A stretch of 44,088 nt of DNA from an uncultured Burkholderiales bacterium (GTDB lineage Bacteria > Pseudomonadota > Gammaproteobacteria > Burkholderiales > Burkholderiaceae_C): positions 1 to 44,088 of the forward strand of contig CAIQHG010000042.1 in NCBI GenBank assembly GCA_903871545.1, written 5' to 3'. Numbering within the stretch: the first letter of the stretch is position 1; every line of letters begins with the position of its first letter. The position numbers were made by a program, and so were the translations under genes. The notes beneath the pieces were generated by a model that was not told the origin of the DNA, did not search any database, and was given only the letters and a program-made list of their open reading frames with translations. Below are positions 8,904-17,929 of this stretch, piece after piece.

Positions 8904-10082
8904 CTAGCGCTCTAGTGTGAGAGCAACGCCCATGCCCCCTCCAATACAAAGTGCTGCAAGACCTTTTTTGGCGTTACTTCTTTGCATCTCATGCAATAGA
9001 GTCACTAAAATCCGGCAACCCGACGCACCAATGGGGTGACCAATAGCGATTGCCCCTCCGTTCACATTAACCTTAGCAGGATCAATACCAAGCTCTTGGT
9101 TGACCGCACAAGCTTGAGCGGCAAACGCCTCATTGAGCTCAAATAAATCGACATCACTGGACTTCCAACCGGCACGTATAAGCGCCTTTTTCGAGGCCGA
9201 AACGGGGCCAAGGCCCATTACCGCTGGATCAAGTCCAGTTGTAGCAAAAGAAGCAATTCTTGCCAGTGGGGTCAGCCCTAAAGAGACGGCTTTTTGGGCA
9301 GTCATGACAAGCACAGCAGCTGCGCCGTCATTGATTCCAGAGGCGTTGCCAGCGGTCACCGTACCTGCTTTATCAAATGCAGGTCTAAGGCTTGAGAGGG
9401 CCTCTAAGTTTGTTTTCTTATTGATAAATTCATCTGTATCAAAGATCAACGGGTCACCCTTGCGCTGGGGGATTGAAACGCTGACGATTTCATCTCTAAA
9501 TTTCCCAGCCTCCTGCGCTTTTAAAGCCTTTAATTGACTATTCAAAGCCAATGCGTCTTGCATTTCTCGGGAAATGTGATTGGCTTTAGCAACATTTTCG
9601 GCTGTAATGCCCATGTGGTAATGGTTGTAAACGTCCCACAAACCGTCCACTATCATTGAGTCAGTCATCTTCCAGTCCCCCATGCGCTGACCATCCCTGG
9701 ATCCCATCAGTAAATGGGGTGAGGCACTCATATTTTCTTGACCTCCAGCTATCACTATCTCACTGTCCCCATAGCGAATTGACTGAGCCGCGAGCATGAC
9801 TGCTTTGAGTCCAGATCCACAGACGGCATTGATGGTAAGGCCAGGAATTTCTTTTGCCAGTCCTGCTTTCATGAGGGCTTGGCGAGCTGGGTTTTGACCC
9901 GATCCTGCAGCTAGTACTTGACCCATGATGACCTCACCAACCGCGTTTGGGTCAATTTTTGCTTTAGACAAAATTTCTTTAATAACGATTGAGCCTAATT
10001 CGGGGGCAGCAACTTTGGCAAGTGAGCCGCCGAACTTGCCAACTGCTGTTCGAGCGGCACTGACGATGACGATATCTTCCAT
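8904..10082 (-). CDS. phaA: acetyl-CoA C-acetyltransferase (beta-ketothiolase)
   Basis: The 392-residue protein is a biosynthetic thiolase that condenses two acetyl-CoA to acetoacetyl-CoA. The nucleophilic cysteine is C88 in NAVCGSGLKAV; the other catalytic residues are H349 in IGHPIGASG and C379 in CIGGGMG. The length and all three motifs agree with PhaA. The ATG follows a purine-rich AGAGAGAGAAAAAA stretch. It sits between phaC (41 bases upstream) and phaB (73 bases downstream), giving the phaCAB order known from Cupriavidus necator. Confidence 0.95.
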   Translation of the reverse strand: MEDIVIVSAARTAVGKFGGSLAKVAAPELGSIVIKEILSKAKIDPNAVGEVIMGQVLAAGSGQNPARQALMKAGLAKEIPGLTINAVCGSGLKAVMLAAQSIRYGDSEIVIAGGQENMSASPHLLMGSRDGQRMGDWKMTDSMIVDGLWDVYNHYHMGITAENVAKANHISREMQDALALNSQLKALKAQEAGKFRDEIVSVSIPQRKGDPLIFDTDEFINKKTNLEALSSLRPAFDKAGTVTAGNASGINDGAAAVLVMTAQKAVSLGLTPLARIASFATTGLDPAVMGLGPVSASKKALIRAGWKSSDVDLFELNEAFAAQACAVNQELGIDPAKVNVNGGAIAIGHPIGASGCRILVTLLHEMQRSNAKKGLAALCIGGGMGVALTLER

Positions 10083-10123
10083 TTTTTTCTCTCTCTTTGT
10101 TAATGAAGTATGAAGGGAATATA

Positions 10124-11836
10124 TTAAGATTTTACTTTGACGTACCGACCAGGCGCTGGCTCAATTGATTTGTAGTCTGCGCGACCCGCCTTTTTAGGCG
10201 CATTGATCTGTGTGCCAGAGTGCGCTGAGAGCCACTGGGACCAATCTGTCCACCAACTGCCTGGGTGCTCTGTAGCGGCTTTGATCCATGTTTGTAAAGA
10301 GGCCGGGAATTTAGCATCTGGCCCCGTCCAGTAGCTGCGCTTATTGTTTGCGGGCGGGTTGATCACTCCAGCAATATGACCGGACGCTCCCATGACAAAG
10401 CGCTTTTTGCCCTTAAACACGTGGGTGGATGCATAAGCGGCGTCTATGGGTACGATGTGATCTTCTTTCGAGCCGTAAATATACATTGGCAATTTGATTA
10501 GATTCAAATCAACCGGTTGGCCACAAATAATAGTCTTGCAGGGATTGATAAGATTATTTTCTAAATAAGTATTTCGTAAATACCAAGCATACATAGGTCC
10601 AGCCAAATTCGTTGCATCACTATTCCAATACAACAAGTCAAACGCCGGGGGTGTCTCACCTTTTAAATAATTACCCACCACATAGTTCCAAACCAAATCA
10701 TTTGGCCTAAGGAAACTAAAAGTAGAGGCCATATCTTTACCTGACATAAGCCCGCCGTTTGCAAACTCTAGCTCTCGAAATTTGACAAAAGACTCATCAA
10801 TGAACACATCCAAAATACCAGTATGTTCAAAATCAACCAAAGAGGTTAAAAGCGTTGCACTTTGCACTAACTCTTTTTTCTCCTGGGCTAACACGGCTAA
10901 AGCACTTGTGAGCAAAGTACCTCCGACGCAAAACCCAAGCGTATTTATCTTAGGTACATTTGCAATTTCTTTAACCACTTCAATGGCTTTGATCACGCCC
11001 TTGCCTACATAATCATCCCAACTGGCATGTGAGAGCTCCTCGTGCGGGTTGGCCCAGCTGACAATATAGGTTCTAAACCCTTGGTCGACACAGAATTTGA
11101 CGAACGAATTCTTGGGTTGCAAGTCTAATATATAGAATTTATTAATACAGGGGGGCACTAGCAAAAGGGGAGTTGAATGGACCTTGGGGGTTTGAGGCGT
11201 GTATTCAATAAGTTGAAAAAACTCATTTTCATAGACCACATTACCCTTGGTTGTGGCAACATTCTCGCCTACCTTAAATAAGCTCTCATCCGTCATTGAA
11301 ACATGACCCTGAGAGATGTCGTGAAGTAAGTTTTGTATCCCTTTTGAGAGACTCTCGCCTTTGGTGTCGATTATTTTTTGTTGTGCATCTGCATTAAGTG
11401 CCAAATAGTTACTAGGCGATGAAGCAGCCGCGAGTTGCTCTACTGCGTATTTCACTCGCGCTTGAGTTTTGGTGTCCGTGTGCAACGCATCCGTCATTGC
11501 CATCAAGGTTTTGGTGTTTAGCAAATAAATAGCCGCAGCAAAAGAGGCCAAAGGGTTATGCTCCCAAGCGGGGCCTTGGAATCTTTTGTCATCCAACTTC
11601 TGATCGTTACTCAGACCAGAGTTCCATAACTCTGTGGCATCTCTCACATAATTGCCCTGAATCTCAAGCAGTTTCTCGTTGTCAAAACTTAGCTGGGGCA
11701 AGTTGGTTTCCGAGAGTTCAATATTTTTAAAGCTCTCGAGGGCCTTCTCCCAACTTTCAGCGAAAAAGGACAAGTCCGGCGTAAAAGGAGTGTCAGTTGA
11801 AGAGCTTTTAGGTTTTTGCGTTTTAGATCGTGGCAT
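10124..11836 (-). CDS. phaC: class I polyhydroxyalkanoate synthase
   Basis: The protein has 570 residues, normal for class I synthases that polymerise short-chain (R)-3-hydroxyacyl-CoA on the surface of storage granules. The lipase-like box is GFCVGG with catalytic C303; the triad is completed by D459 in KEDHIVP and H487 in SGHIAG. The spacing matches C319/D480/H508 of the Cupriavidus enzyme. The N-terminal 100 residues are variable, as usual. TAGGAGTT upstream of the ATG is a strong ribosome binding site. It is first in the phaCAB operon. No phaR regulator, phasin or depolymerase gene is adjacent. Confidence 0.96.
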   Translation of the reverse strand: MPRSKTQKPKSSSTDTPFTPDLSFFAESWEKALESFKNIELSETNLPQLSFDNEKLLEIQGNYVRDATELWNSGLSNDQKLDDKRFQGPAWEHNPLASFAAAIYLLNTKTLMAMTDALHTDTKTQARVKYAVEQLAAASSPSNYLALNADAQQKIIDTKGESLSKGIQNLLHDISQGHVSMTDESLFKVGENVATTKGNVVYENEFFQLIEYTPQTPKVHSTPLLLVPPCINKFYILDLQPKNSFVKFCVDQGFRTYIVSWANPHEELSHASWDDYVGKGVIKAIEVVKEIANVPKINTLGFCVGGTLLTSALAVLAQEKKELVQSATLLTSLVDFEHTGILDVFIDESFVKFRELEFANGGLMSGKDMASTFSFLRPNDLVWNYVVGNYLKGETPPAFDLLYWNSDATNLAGPMYAWYLRNTYLENNLINPCKTIICGQPVDLNLIKLPMYIYGSKEDHIVPIDAAYASTHVFKGKKRFVMGASGHIAGVINPPANNKRSYWTGPDAKFPASLQTWIKAATEHPGSWWTDWSQWLSAHSGTQINAPKKAGRADYKSIEPAPGRYVKVKS

Positions 11837-11934
11837 TTATCAGAACTCCTAATATTCTTTAAATCTAACTTAAGTATCGCAGTCTTTAACCCTAAATTTG
11901 CGAGCTTTTTCAAATCCCGGGTAAACTATTAGTC

Positions 11935-12144
11935 ATGTATATAGTACTAGTCGGATGGCTTTACGTAGCAGTTATGATGGCGATAGCTGAGGCAACGAGC
12001 AGCAATGGCACCCTATTAGGTGCTTTTTTCACCTTTACCCTCTACGGACTTGTGCCAATAGTCATTATTGGATATGTGATGAGCTCGCCCGCTAGGCGAA
12101 AAGCTCGTCTCAAATTAGAACAAGAAAAAGACAAAACCGATTGA
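11935..12144 (+). CDS. small two-helix membrane protein
   Basis: The 69-residue protein has two hydrophobic segments (about 2-20 and 27-50) followed by a strongly basic, then mixed-charge tail (SSPARRKARLKLEQEKDK), so the tail should be cytoplasmic. Proteins of this plan, with a C-terminal ARRKAR-type stretch, are frequent near phaC or pgeF in Burkholderiales, but I know no assigned function. It is divergent from phaC, with 98 bases between the two starts that must hold both promoters. The ribosome site is weak. Confidence 0.6.
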   Translation: MYIVLVGWLYVAVMMAIAEATSSNGTLLGAFFTFTLYGLVPIVIIGYVMSSPARRKARLKLEQEKDKTD

Positions 12145-12524
12145 TATTCATCAATTATCCAGTAGTCAAGCATTGCGTATATTACTTTAGGAAATTTGGT
12201 AAAGTCGCACCGACTCTAAACTGCGTCACCCGCTGTTCCTCTGTGCGCTCATCACCCGGCAACACCGCGGATTAAAACTCATTTTTTTGCCGCAAAGTTA
12301 GCTATATTTACGAGTACGGCAGAAATATCTTCGCCTTCGGTGTTTGGATTAGATGGGGTTTGGGTCGGAAGCGCAGTGCTAGAGAAAAAATAAACAAGCT
12401 GATGCTAGCAATTTAATATAGGCCAAAATTTCTTAATAACTCGTCAATATTAACTGACTGCACGGGCAAAAAATCTATTCCTTAAGTAGACCGTCAAACT
12501 TGCTTTTCCAATCCACTAAATTAG
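12145..12524. other. 380-base gap without a recognisable gene
   Basis: The gap lies between the small membrane protein and the stop of pgeF, which converge here. I see no reading frame with a ribosome site, no tRNA, and no clear intrinsic terminator. A weak pairing between GCGG near 12267 and CCGC near 12290 encloses a T-rich loop and might act in termination of one of the genes. Confidence 0.35.
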
Positions 12525-13394
12525 TTAGCCAATCCAAATGAGTGCTGCTTGGCGACCCGTTCTTTGGTCTCTTCGGTGCGAGAAGAACTGATCGATATTC
12601 TTTAGAGTACACCACTTGTCTGTGCCGTCATTACCCAGAACTTGGTCAACACCCATTGATCGTAGATTAAGGCGCGCAAGGCCAACCAAATTGGCCATCC
12701 ACTTTGGGGCGTTATCGCCGTGATTAATTGGTGTTGGGACAAAATATTGATCAAGATCGGTTCTTGCTGGGACTTGCAACCTATCAAACGCAATCCTTAC
12801 ATCCTTTCCAACTTCAAACTCTTTAGGACCAATACAAGGTCCTAGCCACGCAATGCAGTCTTTAATATTCTCGGCTCTGAGTAACGATTTTTGAATTAGC
12901 GTATCTATTAAAGACTCCAGCACGTTTTTGTTGCCAAAGCATCCTGCTCCAGAAAGCCCGCGCCAACCCGCGTGAGCAGCTGCAACAAAAGAACCACTTT
13001 TATCAGTCAGTAGCACAGGCAAACAATCTGCCACCATGATGGTGCACGCTATGCCAGCCTCTTTTGTAAAGCAGGCATCGGCATCTATGCCCAGTGCTAC
13101 ATTAATACCACTCACTCCACTTACTCCCTGCCCTGCAGACCCAACTATCTCATGGACGTGGTTAGCGTGTACTTGGTTTAAAAAAACGGGTTGGGCACCG
13201 AGCATTTCAGCTAATAAAGCTCTATTTTCGGACACCTTTTGAGCATCATCGCCAACATGACTGCCCAAATTAAAACTCTCAAATGGCTGCTCAGAGCACC
13301 CACCTAAACGCGTTGTCATGTGCGTTTTGACTTGCTTTGGCCAATCGGGGTGGTTAATTTGCAGCCACTCAGGAGGGCTTGAATTATTCCGCAT
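12525..13394 (-). CDS. pgeF: purine nucleoside phosphorylase / peptidoglycan editing factor PgeF (YfiH, laccase-domain family)
   Basis: A 289-residue member of the multicopper-oxidoreductase-like YfiH family. Metal-site residues are visible: H76 in NQVH, C124 in VADCLP and H141 in HAGWRG (numbering from the ATG at 13394). The family has been linked to purine nucleoside phosphorolysis and to keeping L-Ser out of the peptidoglycan stem peptide; which role applies cannot be read from sequence. An upstream in-frame TTG at 13406 would add four residues, but the ATG is preferred. It is divergent from the fumarylacetoacetate-hydrolase gene. In many betaproteobacteria pgeF is near phaC, as it is here. 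Confidence 0.9.
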   Translation of the reverse strand: MRNNSSPPEWLQINHPDWPKQVKTHMTTRLGGCSEQPFESFNLGSHVGDDAQKVSENRALLAEMLGAQPVFLNQVHANHVHEIVGSAGQGVSGVSGINVALGIDADACFTKEAGIACTIMVADCLPVLLTDKSGSFVAAAHAGWRGLSGAGCFGNKNVLESLIDTLIQKSLLRAENIKDCIAWLGPCIGPKEFEVGKDVRIAFDRLQVPARTDLDQYFVPTPINHGDNAPKWMANLVGLARLNLRSMGVDQVLGNDGTDKWCTLKNIDQFFSHRRDQRTGRQAALIWIG

Positions 13395-13614
13395 AATAGC
13401 GCCCAAAAAAAACGATTCCAGGATTAGAAATTAATAGTTCGCTCATTCTAATCTCACCTTAATAATCGTTTACGGCAAACTTTTAGGGTGTGGTTTTTTC
13501 AAAAGGGGAAGTTGCTACATAATATATCGAGAAAAGACCTACACTTATGTTTTAGTTTTTGCTACCTCCTCCTTTAATCCACTTAAAAAACTTTTTTGAT
13601 ACAAATAATTTACT

Positions 13615-14310
13615 ATGAGCTATGTTTTTACCCCCGCGCCCATTGTTTCTATTCCAATAACTGGCACCGATCAAAGGTTTCCCGCACATAGGGTTTATTG
13701 TGTAGGTCGAAACTATGAAGAACACGCTAAAGAAATGGGTTTTACAGGTAGAGAACCGCCCTTCTTCTTTTTAAAGCCAGCTGATTCACTCGTGATCGTT
13801 AACCAAGGAGAGACTGGGACTTTGCCTTACCCTTCGTTGACGCAGAATTTTCACCATGAAATTGAATTGGTTGTGGCCATTGGCAAAGGGGGTAAAAACA
13901 TTCAAGCTAAGGACACCCATGCGCACATCTTTGGTTATGCAGTCGGACTGGATATGACTAGGCGCGATTTACAAGGTGAAATGAAAAAGCAAGGTCGTCC
14001 TTGGTGTATCGGTAAAGCCTTTGATCACAGTGCGCCTATTGGCCCCATTACACCCGCATCCGATCTACAAAAAATCGAGCAAGCAAACATAGAACTCATC
14101 GTGGACGGCGTCATCCGTCAGACCAGTCATATTGGAAAGCTTATTTGGAACATTGGAGAGATCGTTGAGCATTTATCCGCTGCTTGGGAGCTACAGCCAG
14201 GAGATCTAATCTATTCAGGCACTCCTGAGGGCGTCGCAGCAGTTGACAGGGGCAACGTGTTGGTGGGTAAGGTCAGTGGTTTATCGGACTTAACCCTCAT
14301 CGTGAAGTAA
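13615..14310 (+). CDS. fumarylacetoacetate hydrolase family protein (fumarylpyruvate hydrolase-like)
   Basis: The 231-residue protein has the compact single-domain form of the family. The opening CVGRNYEEHAKEMG, the metal ligands E82 and E84 in HHEIELVVAIG and D113 in GLDMTRRDLQ, and the GDLIYSGTPEGV segment near the C terminus all match. The closest functional type I can name is fumarylpyruvate hydrolase of the gentisate pathway (NagK-like), but no gentisate dioxygenase or isomerase is nearby, and related proteins act as acylpyruvate hydrolases or oxaloacetate decarboxylases. The AT-rich leader ends at the ATG without an obvious ribosome site. It may be transcribed together with the Nudix gene 105 bases downstream. 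Confidence 0.85.
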   Translation: MSYVFTPAPIVSIPITGTDQRFPAHRVYCVGRNYEEHAKEMGFTGREPPFFFLKPADSLVIVNQGETGTLPYPSLTQNFHHEIELVVAIGKGGKNIQAKDTHAHIFGYAVGLDMTRRDLQGEMKKQGRPWCIGKAFDHSAPIGPITPASDLQKIEQANIELIVDGVIRQTSHIGKLIWNIGEIVEHLSAAWELQPGDLIYSGTPEGVAAVDRGNVLVGKVSGLSDLTLIVK

Positions 14311-14415
14311 GCTGATGCTGTTTGGATTATTCCCCGTCGTTTTGCATTGTTGCCAATGTTTGCATGGTCCCCTTGCCCCTCAAAAAATCTTTAACACAGG
14401 CTAAGATAAGTAGTT

Positions 14416-14967
14416 ATGAGTAACATTCACAACACCGTTAAATTCTGCAAAAACTGCGGGACTTCAGTCGAAAATAGACTCCCCGATGACGGCGATACTC
14501 GCATTAGAGCAATTTGTCCTAGCTGTAAAACTGTACATTACGAAAATCCACTCAATGTGGTTGGCACTCTTCCCGTTTGGGGCGATAAAGTGCTGCTTTG
14601 CAAAAGAAACATTGAGCCAAGACTAGGTAAATGGACACTGCCGGCAGGATTTCTTGAAATGGGCGAGACTTTACAGGAAGGGGCTGCTAGGGAGACGACG
14701 GAGGAGGCAGGAGCTAAGTTTGAATTAGAAAACCTTTTTGCAGTGATGAGCGTCGCCAGAGTTGGCCAAGTGCATATTTTTTATAAAGCTCGATTACTAA
14801 GTGATGTGTTTGATCCCGGACATGAAACCATGGAGGCACGTCTTTTTGAGGAGAGTGAAATTCCATGGGATGAAATAGCGTTCAAAACAGTTAAAGAGAC
14901 GCTTCAATTTTTCTTTGCAGACCGTAAGCTAGGATTTTTTGACATTCATCAGCTCAACATTAATTAG
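14416..14967 (+). CDS. Nudix hydrolase with N-terminal zinc ribbon
   Basis: This 183-residue protein starts with a zinc-ribbon, C11xxC14 and C34xxC37, followed by a Nudix domain. The Nudix box is complete at residues 78-100 (G78, E84, R92-E93, E96-E97, G99), fitting GX5EX7REUXEEXGU, so the Mg-dependent pyrophosphohydrolase site looks intact. Substrates of this architecture include NAD-like and ADP-ribose-type nucleotides; the sequence does not let me choose. It lies 105 bases after the fumarylacetoacetate-hydrolase gene on the same strand and converges with the lipoprotein gene. Confidence 0.9.
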   Translation: MSNIHNTVKFCKNCGTSVENRLPDDGDTRIRAICPSCKTVHYENPLNVVGTLPVWGDKVLLCKRNIEPRLGKWTLPAGFLEMGETLQEGAARETTEEAGAKFELENLFAVMSVARVGQVHIFYKARLLSDVFDPGHETMEARLFEESEIPWDEIAFKTVKETLQFFFADRKLGFFDIHQLNIN

Positions 14968-15030
14968 GCTTTTATTGAGCCGCTATGAGTCTGTAGTTGT
15001 GAATAGACCTGCTCAAGGCATGAGGGCCGT

Positions 15031-15498
15031 TTATCTCACGACTCTGGTTTTACCTCTGGGTGAGCTCAGCACTCTGATCGTTTCACCCGGATTGAGGGGG
15101 CCGGTGGCTTTATCAATCTCCTGAGCCACTGAGATGAGTGAATTATCCTCTAGCCGAATGGTCAGCTCTTGGCCATCAACTGTGTTCAAGTCTCTCTCAA
15201 GTAAAGCGCCTCCAACTCCACCTGCAACTACCCCGGCAATAGATCCTAGGACTGATCCGTTACCCCGTCCTATCTCTGATCCGACAACGCCCCCTGCTGC
15301 AGCTCCACCGATTCCGCCCAGACCCGAGGAACGTGCAGATATCTTTATAGCTTTAGCGGATTCAATTTTTCCCATCCTAACGATTTGAGCTTGACCGACC
15401 TCCCCGTCATGATAGGCAGTACCCGTCATCGTTTGAGATGCACACCCGGCTAACAACACTAAGGCAGAGGAAGTAATTAATGCGGCGTAATTTTTCAT
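15031..15498 (-). CDS. glycine-zipper outer-membrane lipoprotein (SlyB/Pcp-like)
   Basis: The 155-residue protein begins with a lipoprotein signal peptide (MKNYAALITSSALVLLAGC, lipidation at C19). I chose the ATG at 15498 because it gives a proper signal peptide and is preceded by AGGAAATAAG; a longer frame to 15552 adds an unlikely leader. Residues about 55-100 form a glycine zipper (GGIGGAAAGGVVG and SIAGVVAGGVGGALLE), the 2TM domain found in SlyB and Pcp lipoproteins. The C-terminal part is a small beta-rich domain. These proteins are abundant envelope components thought to stabilise the outer membrane. The gene is single and convergent with the Nudix gene. Confidence 0.88.
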   Translation of the reverse strand: MKNYAALITSSALVLLAGCASQTMTGTAYHDGEVGQAQIVRMGKIESAKAIKISARSSGLGGIGGAAAGGVVGSEIGRGNGSVLGSIAGVVAGGVGGALLERDLNTVDGQELTIRLEDNSLISVAQEIDKATGPLNPGETIRVLSSPRGKTRVVR

Positions 15499-15772
15499 CT
15501 TATTTCCTAAAAATTTCCAAAAAGCAATTGTAAGATCAGCCGTGTTGACCAACGTAGACAGATTGAAAATCCACTTTAAAAATTAACATTAATATTGGTT
15601 ATCGTATTCCGTTCTTATGCGTACTAAAGAACTACTATTCTTGCAAGCTAAAATAACAAACACCTAAGATGGCCGACGATAAAAATGCTTTTTACTTTGT
15701 AATTTTCAGCAAAAAATTAGCATTTGTCACTCAAGTCCTCATTTACAGTGCTCTAAACCGCTTAAAAAAATT

Positions 15773-16210
15773 ATGAAAATACTTGTTCTCAATGGCATCA
15801 ACTTAAACATGTTCGGCAAACGCGATCCAACGCATTACGGCACAACCACGCTTGATGAGATCAATAAGAGTCTGATAAACCTGGGGACGGAGCTTGGAGT
15901 TGAAGTGGAGTCTTACCAAACAAATATTGAAGGCGAGATGGCGATCAAAATCCACCAAGCGCATGAAGAGGGGGTGAGTGCTGTGCTCATTAATGCGGGT
16001 GCGTGGACTCATTACAGTTACGGATTGAGAGATGCACTAGCGATTTTAAAATGTCCAATCATTGAGGTGCATATGTCCAATATTCATGCACGTGAGTCCT
16101 TTAGACACCACTCAGTGATAGCAGAAATAGTGACTGGTCAAATCTGTGGTTTCGCAGCAGATAGTTATTTACTTGCACTTCGGGCGGCTGTTTCTGTTTT
16201 AAAGAAATAA
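15773..16210 (+). CDS. aroQ: type II 3-dehydroquinate dehydratase
   Basis: The protein has 145 residues, typical for the dodecameric type II enzyme of the shikimate pathway, which dehydrates 3-dehydroquinate to 3-dehydroshikimate. Catalytic and binding residues are present: N10/N12 in NGINLN, Y22 on the flexible loop, N74 in INAGAWTH, H100 in EVHMSN and R111 in the RESFRHHS segment. The usual GPNLN signature reads GINLN here, a minor change. It has its own upstream region of more than 200 bases. In many betaproteobacteria aroQ is followed by accBC; here it is followed by a non-coding gap and an unknown gene, so that linkage is broken. Confidence 0.94.
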   Translation: MKILVLNGINLNMFGKRDPTHYGTTTLDEINKSLINLGTELGVEVESYQTNIEGEMAIKIHQAHEEGVSAVLINAGAWTHYSYGLRDALAILKCPIIEVHMSNIHARESFRHHSVIAEIVTGQICGFAADSYLLALRAAVSVLKK

Positions 16211-16533
16211 ATTCTTTTTCGTTAACACAAAAAAATAGAAATCCAAAAATAAATACAAATTTCGAAAAAAATTTATGCGTAAGTTATTCACAAAATAGGT
16301 GGAGAAACCCTCTTTTTTAAAGGTAAAAATGAGTAAATATGAGGGTCTCACTGGGATGATTAAAATTTAATCAACTCCGTACATTTTTTGCTTCGGATTG
16401 AAAAATAAATTTTTATTGACTTAAAAAATCAGATGCTGATAATCTAATTAAATGGTGTAGAGAATCAAATAAATGTTATCTCTTGATGTGTTTTGATTAT
16501 TTTTTTGGACTTGTTAAACAACACTGATTTCTA
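16211..16533. other. AT-rich 323-base gap without a gene
   Basis: The stretch after aroQ is very AT-rich. It contains one perfect DnaA-box-like 9-mer, TTATTCACA, at 16284-16292, but no cluster of such boxes. No reading frame, tRNA or clear hairpin terminator is visible. It probably carries the promoter of the downstream unknown gene. Confidence 0.4.
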
Positions 16534-16989
16534 ATGAAAAGTGCAGACAATATTCCTAAAAAAAAGCGAACAAGCGCCAAGCATAAGGTGCAACAACTTA
16601 GAGTTAAATCAAAAACTGAATTCAACAAGTTTGAGAAAAATATTCCTCAACTCATCCAAGTCCTTAAAACCCATTCAGTGACCAAGCACTTACGTTTTAG
16701 TGCTGAGATGATCAAAGACCCGCTCACTCCAAAGATTAGGTTTAAGTACGGTAAAAAAGATCAACAAAGCGAAACAGAAATAACCGTTGAGCCAGGTAGT
16801 TTTGAGTTTGATTTTGAGGACGGATTTAAAAAAATTCACGAACTTACCGCTTATAAGGCCGCAAAATTACTACAAGAACAAATCATTGCCCAAGCCCAAG
16901 TATGGAAAGACTCTATTACATTATTGGGCTTATCTCATACACCTCGTGCCCCGGAGGTAAAGTCTCAAAAAAAGAGCCTAAACCATTAA
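16534..16989 (+). CDS. hypothetical protein, 151 residues, lysine-rich N terminus
   Basis: I do not recognise this protein. It is soluble, without signal peptide or membrane helix. Residues 1-30 are very basic (several Lys/Arg clusters), which might bind nucleic acid. The middle (about 50-100) alternates charged and hydrophobic residues in a beta-like pattern, including a TEITVEPGSFEFDFEDG stretch. The segment 100-135 is a likely amphipathic helix. The ATG lacks a strong ribosome site. It sits alone between two non-coding gaps, in an accessory-looking patch, and its AT-rich composition resembles that of its surroundings more than that of aroQ. Confidence 0.5.
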   Translation: MKSADNIPKKKRTSAKHKVQQLRVKSKTEFNKFEKNIPQLIQVLKTHSVTKHLRFSAEMIKDPLTPKIRFKYGKKDQQSETEITVEPGSFEFDFEDGFKKIHELTAYKAAKLLQEQIIAQAQVWKDSITLLGLSHTPRAPEVKSQKKSLNH

Positions 16990-17038
16990 GGATCAAGAAG
17001 GCCCGGGCGATGCGGTTGTCGTTTTTGATACCCTACGC

Positions 17039-17110
17039 CTAGTTCTAGTCCTAGTCCTAGTCCTAGTCCTAGTCCTAGCAATAGCCCTTGCAATCGCCCT
17101 TGCAATCGCC
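17039..17110 (+). repeat. hexamer-to-dodecamer tandem repeat
   Basis: The run begins with CTAGTT, then five perfect CTAGTC copies (17045-17074), then CTAGCA, ATAGCC, and two copies of the 12-mer CTTGCAATCGCC (17087-17110). Phase is kept throughout in steps of six. On the minus strand it would encode a Leu-Gly run in an open frame (16986-17252), which I do not accept as a gene. The rest of the 399-base gap 16990-17388 shows no gene. Confidence 0.85.
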
Positions 17111-17388
17111 CAAAACTTGTTTTTCCGACTGAGCGGCCCACTATCAACCGTCCCCTTGAACGGCCCAAAAGTACCGAGAGGCTTCCCTTATAAGAGCTGT
17201 GCGATAACGGCCCTTTGTGCTTATGAATAGCAATATTGCCTGACCCTGGCATTAAAAATGCTTTATCAAAGCGTGTATGTAAATTTATTGACGCTTATTA
17301 AGGCCATTGGTAAAGATTAATGTGCACTACTTGTTTGTAAGTTTTTTTCAGTAGGACAAAGCAATGTAACAACCACAAAGGAATCATT

Positions 17389-17694
17389 ATGTTATCGGAA
17401 AATCAATCATCTCTACCCGCTTGGGGCAGCAGTTTTAGCGGCAAAGGCTCTTCATTTGGAGACCAAGTAAGACAACGCAATCAAATGGCAACAGTAATGT
17501 TGATGGCCATCAAACGCTGTAATTTTGATACAGCTAAGCGTGCTTTGTGCGCATTGTTGAACATAGAAAAATCCCTTTGTTCCAACCCTCTTTTGATTAA
17601 CATAAATGAAGCTTTGGTTTGCAGTGACGCCGAAAAAGCTCAATTACTCGCGGCTCAGTTCACAATCGAAACAATGGATTCATTGGTTCATTAA
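17389..17694 (+). CDS. small unknown protein A, related to the protein at 17930-18376
   Basis: The 101-residue protein is not one I recognise. The ATG follows AAAGGAATCATT, a good ribosome site. After a short polar N terminus with AWGSSFSGKGSS (residues 11-22), residues 38-90 look helical. It aligns without gaps, over about residues 40-90 and with a one-residue offset, with the protein encoded convergently at 17930-18376: both have A..K..N....A..A...L.....SL...P.LI.INE.L, and both have a W12-G-S motif near the N terminus. I see no signal peptide or membrane segment. The helical-pair pattern might mediate protein-protein contact; the function is unknown. Confidence 0.65.
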   Translation: MLSENQSSLPAWGSSFSGKGSSFGDQVRQRNQMATVMLMAIKRCNFDTAKRALCALLNIEKSLCSNPLLININEALVCSDAEKAQLLAAQFTIETMDSLVH

Positions 17695-17929
17695 AATTTT
17701 TCAAGCCTTTCCCAAAAGCCTGGCTTTGCCATAAAGGTACTGAGGATACAGGGATCTATGCTTGCTTGAAAGTGATCCAGCTTTAATGCGGTGGCTGTCC
17801 ATTGCTGCGCTTGATCAGTCATTACTTTAATGCTTCAACATCTATTATCAAAGCGTTAGGTGCTTTAATTGGCTGTGGGCCTACCCTGCATAGCCTGCAC
17901 TAACTTTGCAGCTTTTATTACGCAACTTT

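Noticed and set aside
13440..13457. PhoB-box-like sequence CGCTCAT-TCTA-ATCTCAC upstream of the fumarylacetoacetate-hydrolase gene
   Set aside because: It matches 10 of 14 positions but has no -10-like hexamer at the expected distance. It shows that such scores occur by chance, and is a caution for the weaker sites reported above.
16284..16292. Perfect DnaA-box sequence in an AT-rich gap, possible replication origin
   Set aside because: Only one box is present, with no iteron cluster and no dnaA, dnaN, parA or repA gene nearby.
16986..17252. Minus-strand open frame with a Leu-Gly run
   Set aside because: Its composition comes from the hexamer repeat, it has no ribosome site and no recognisable fold.
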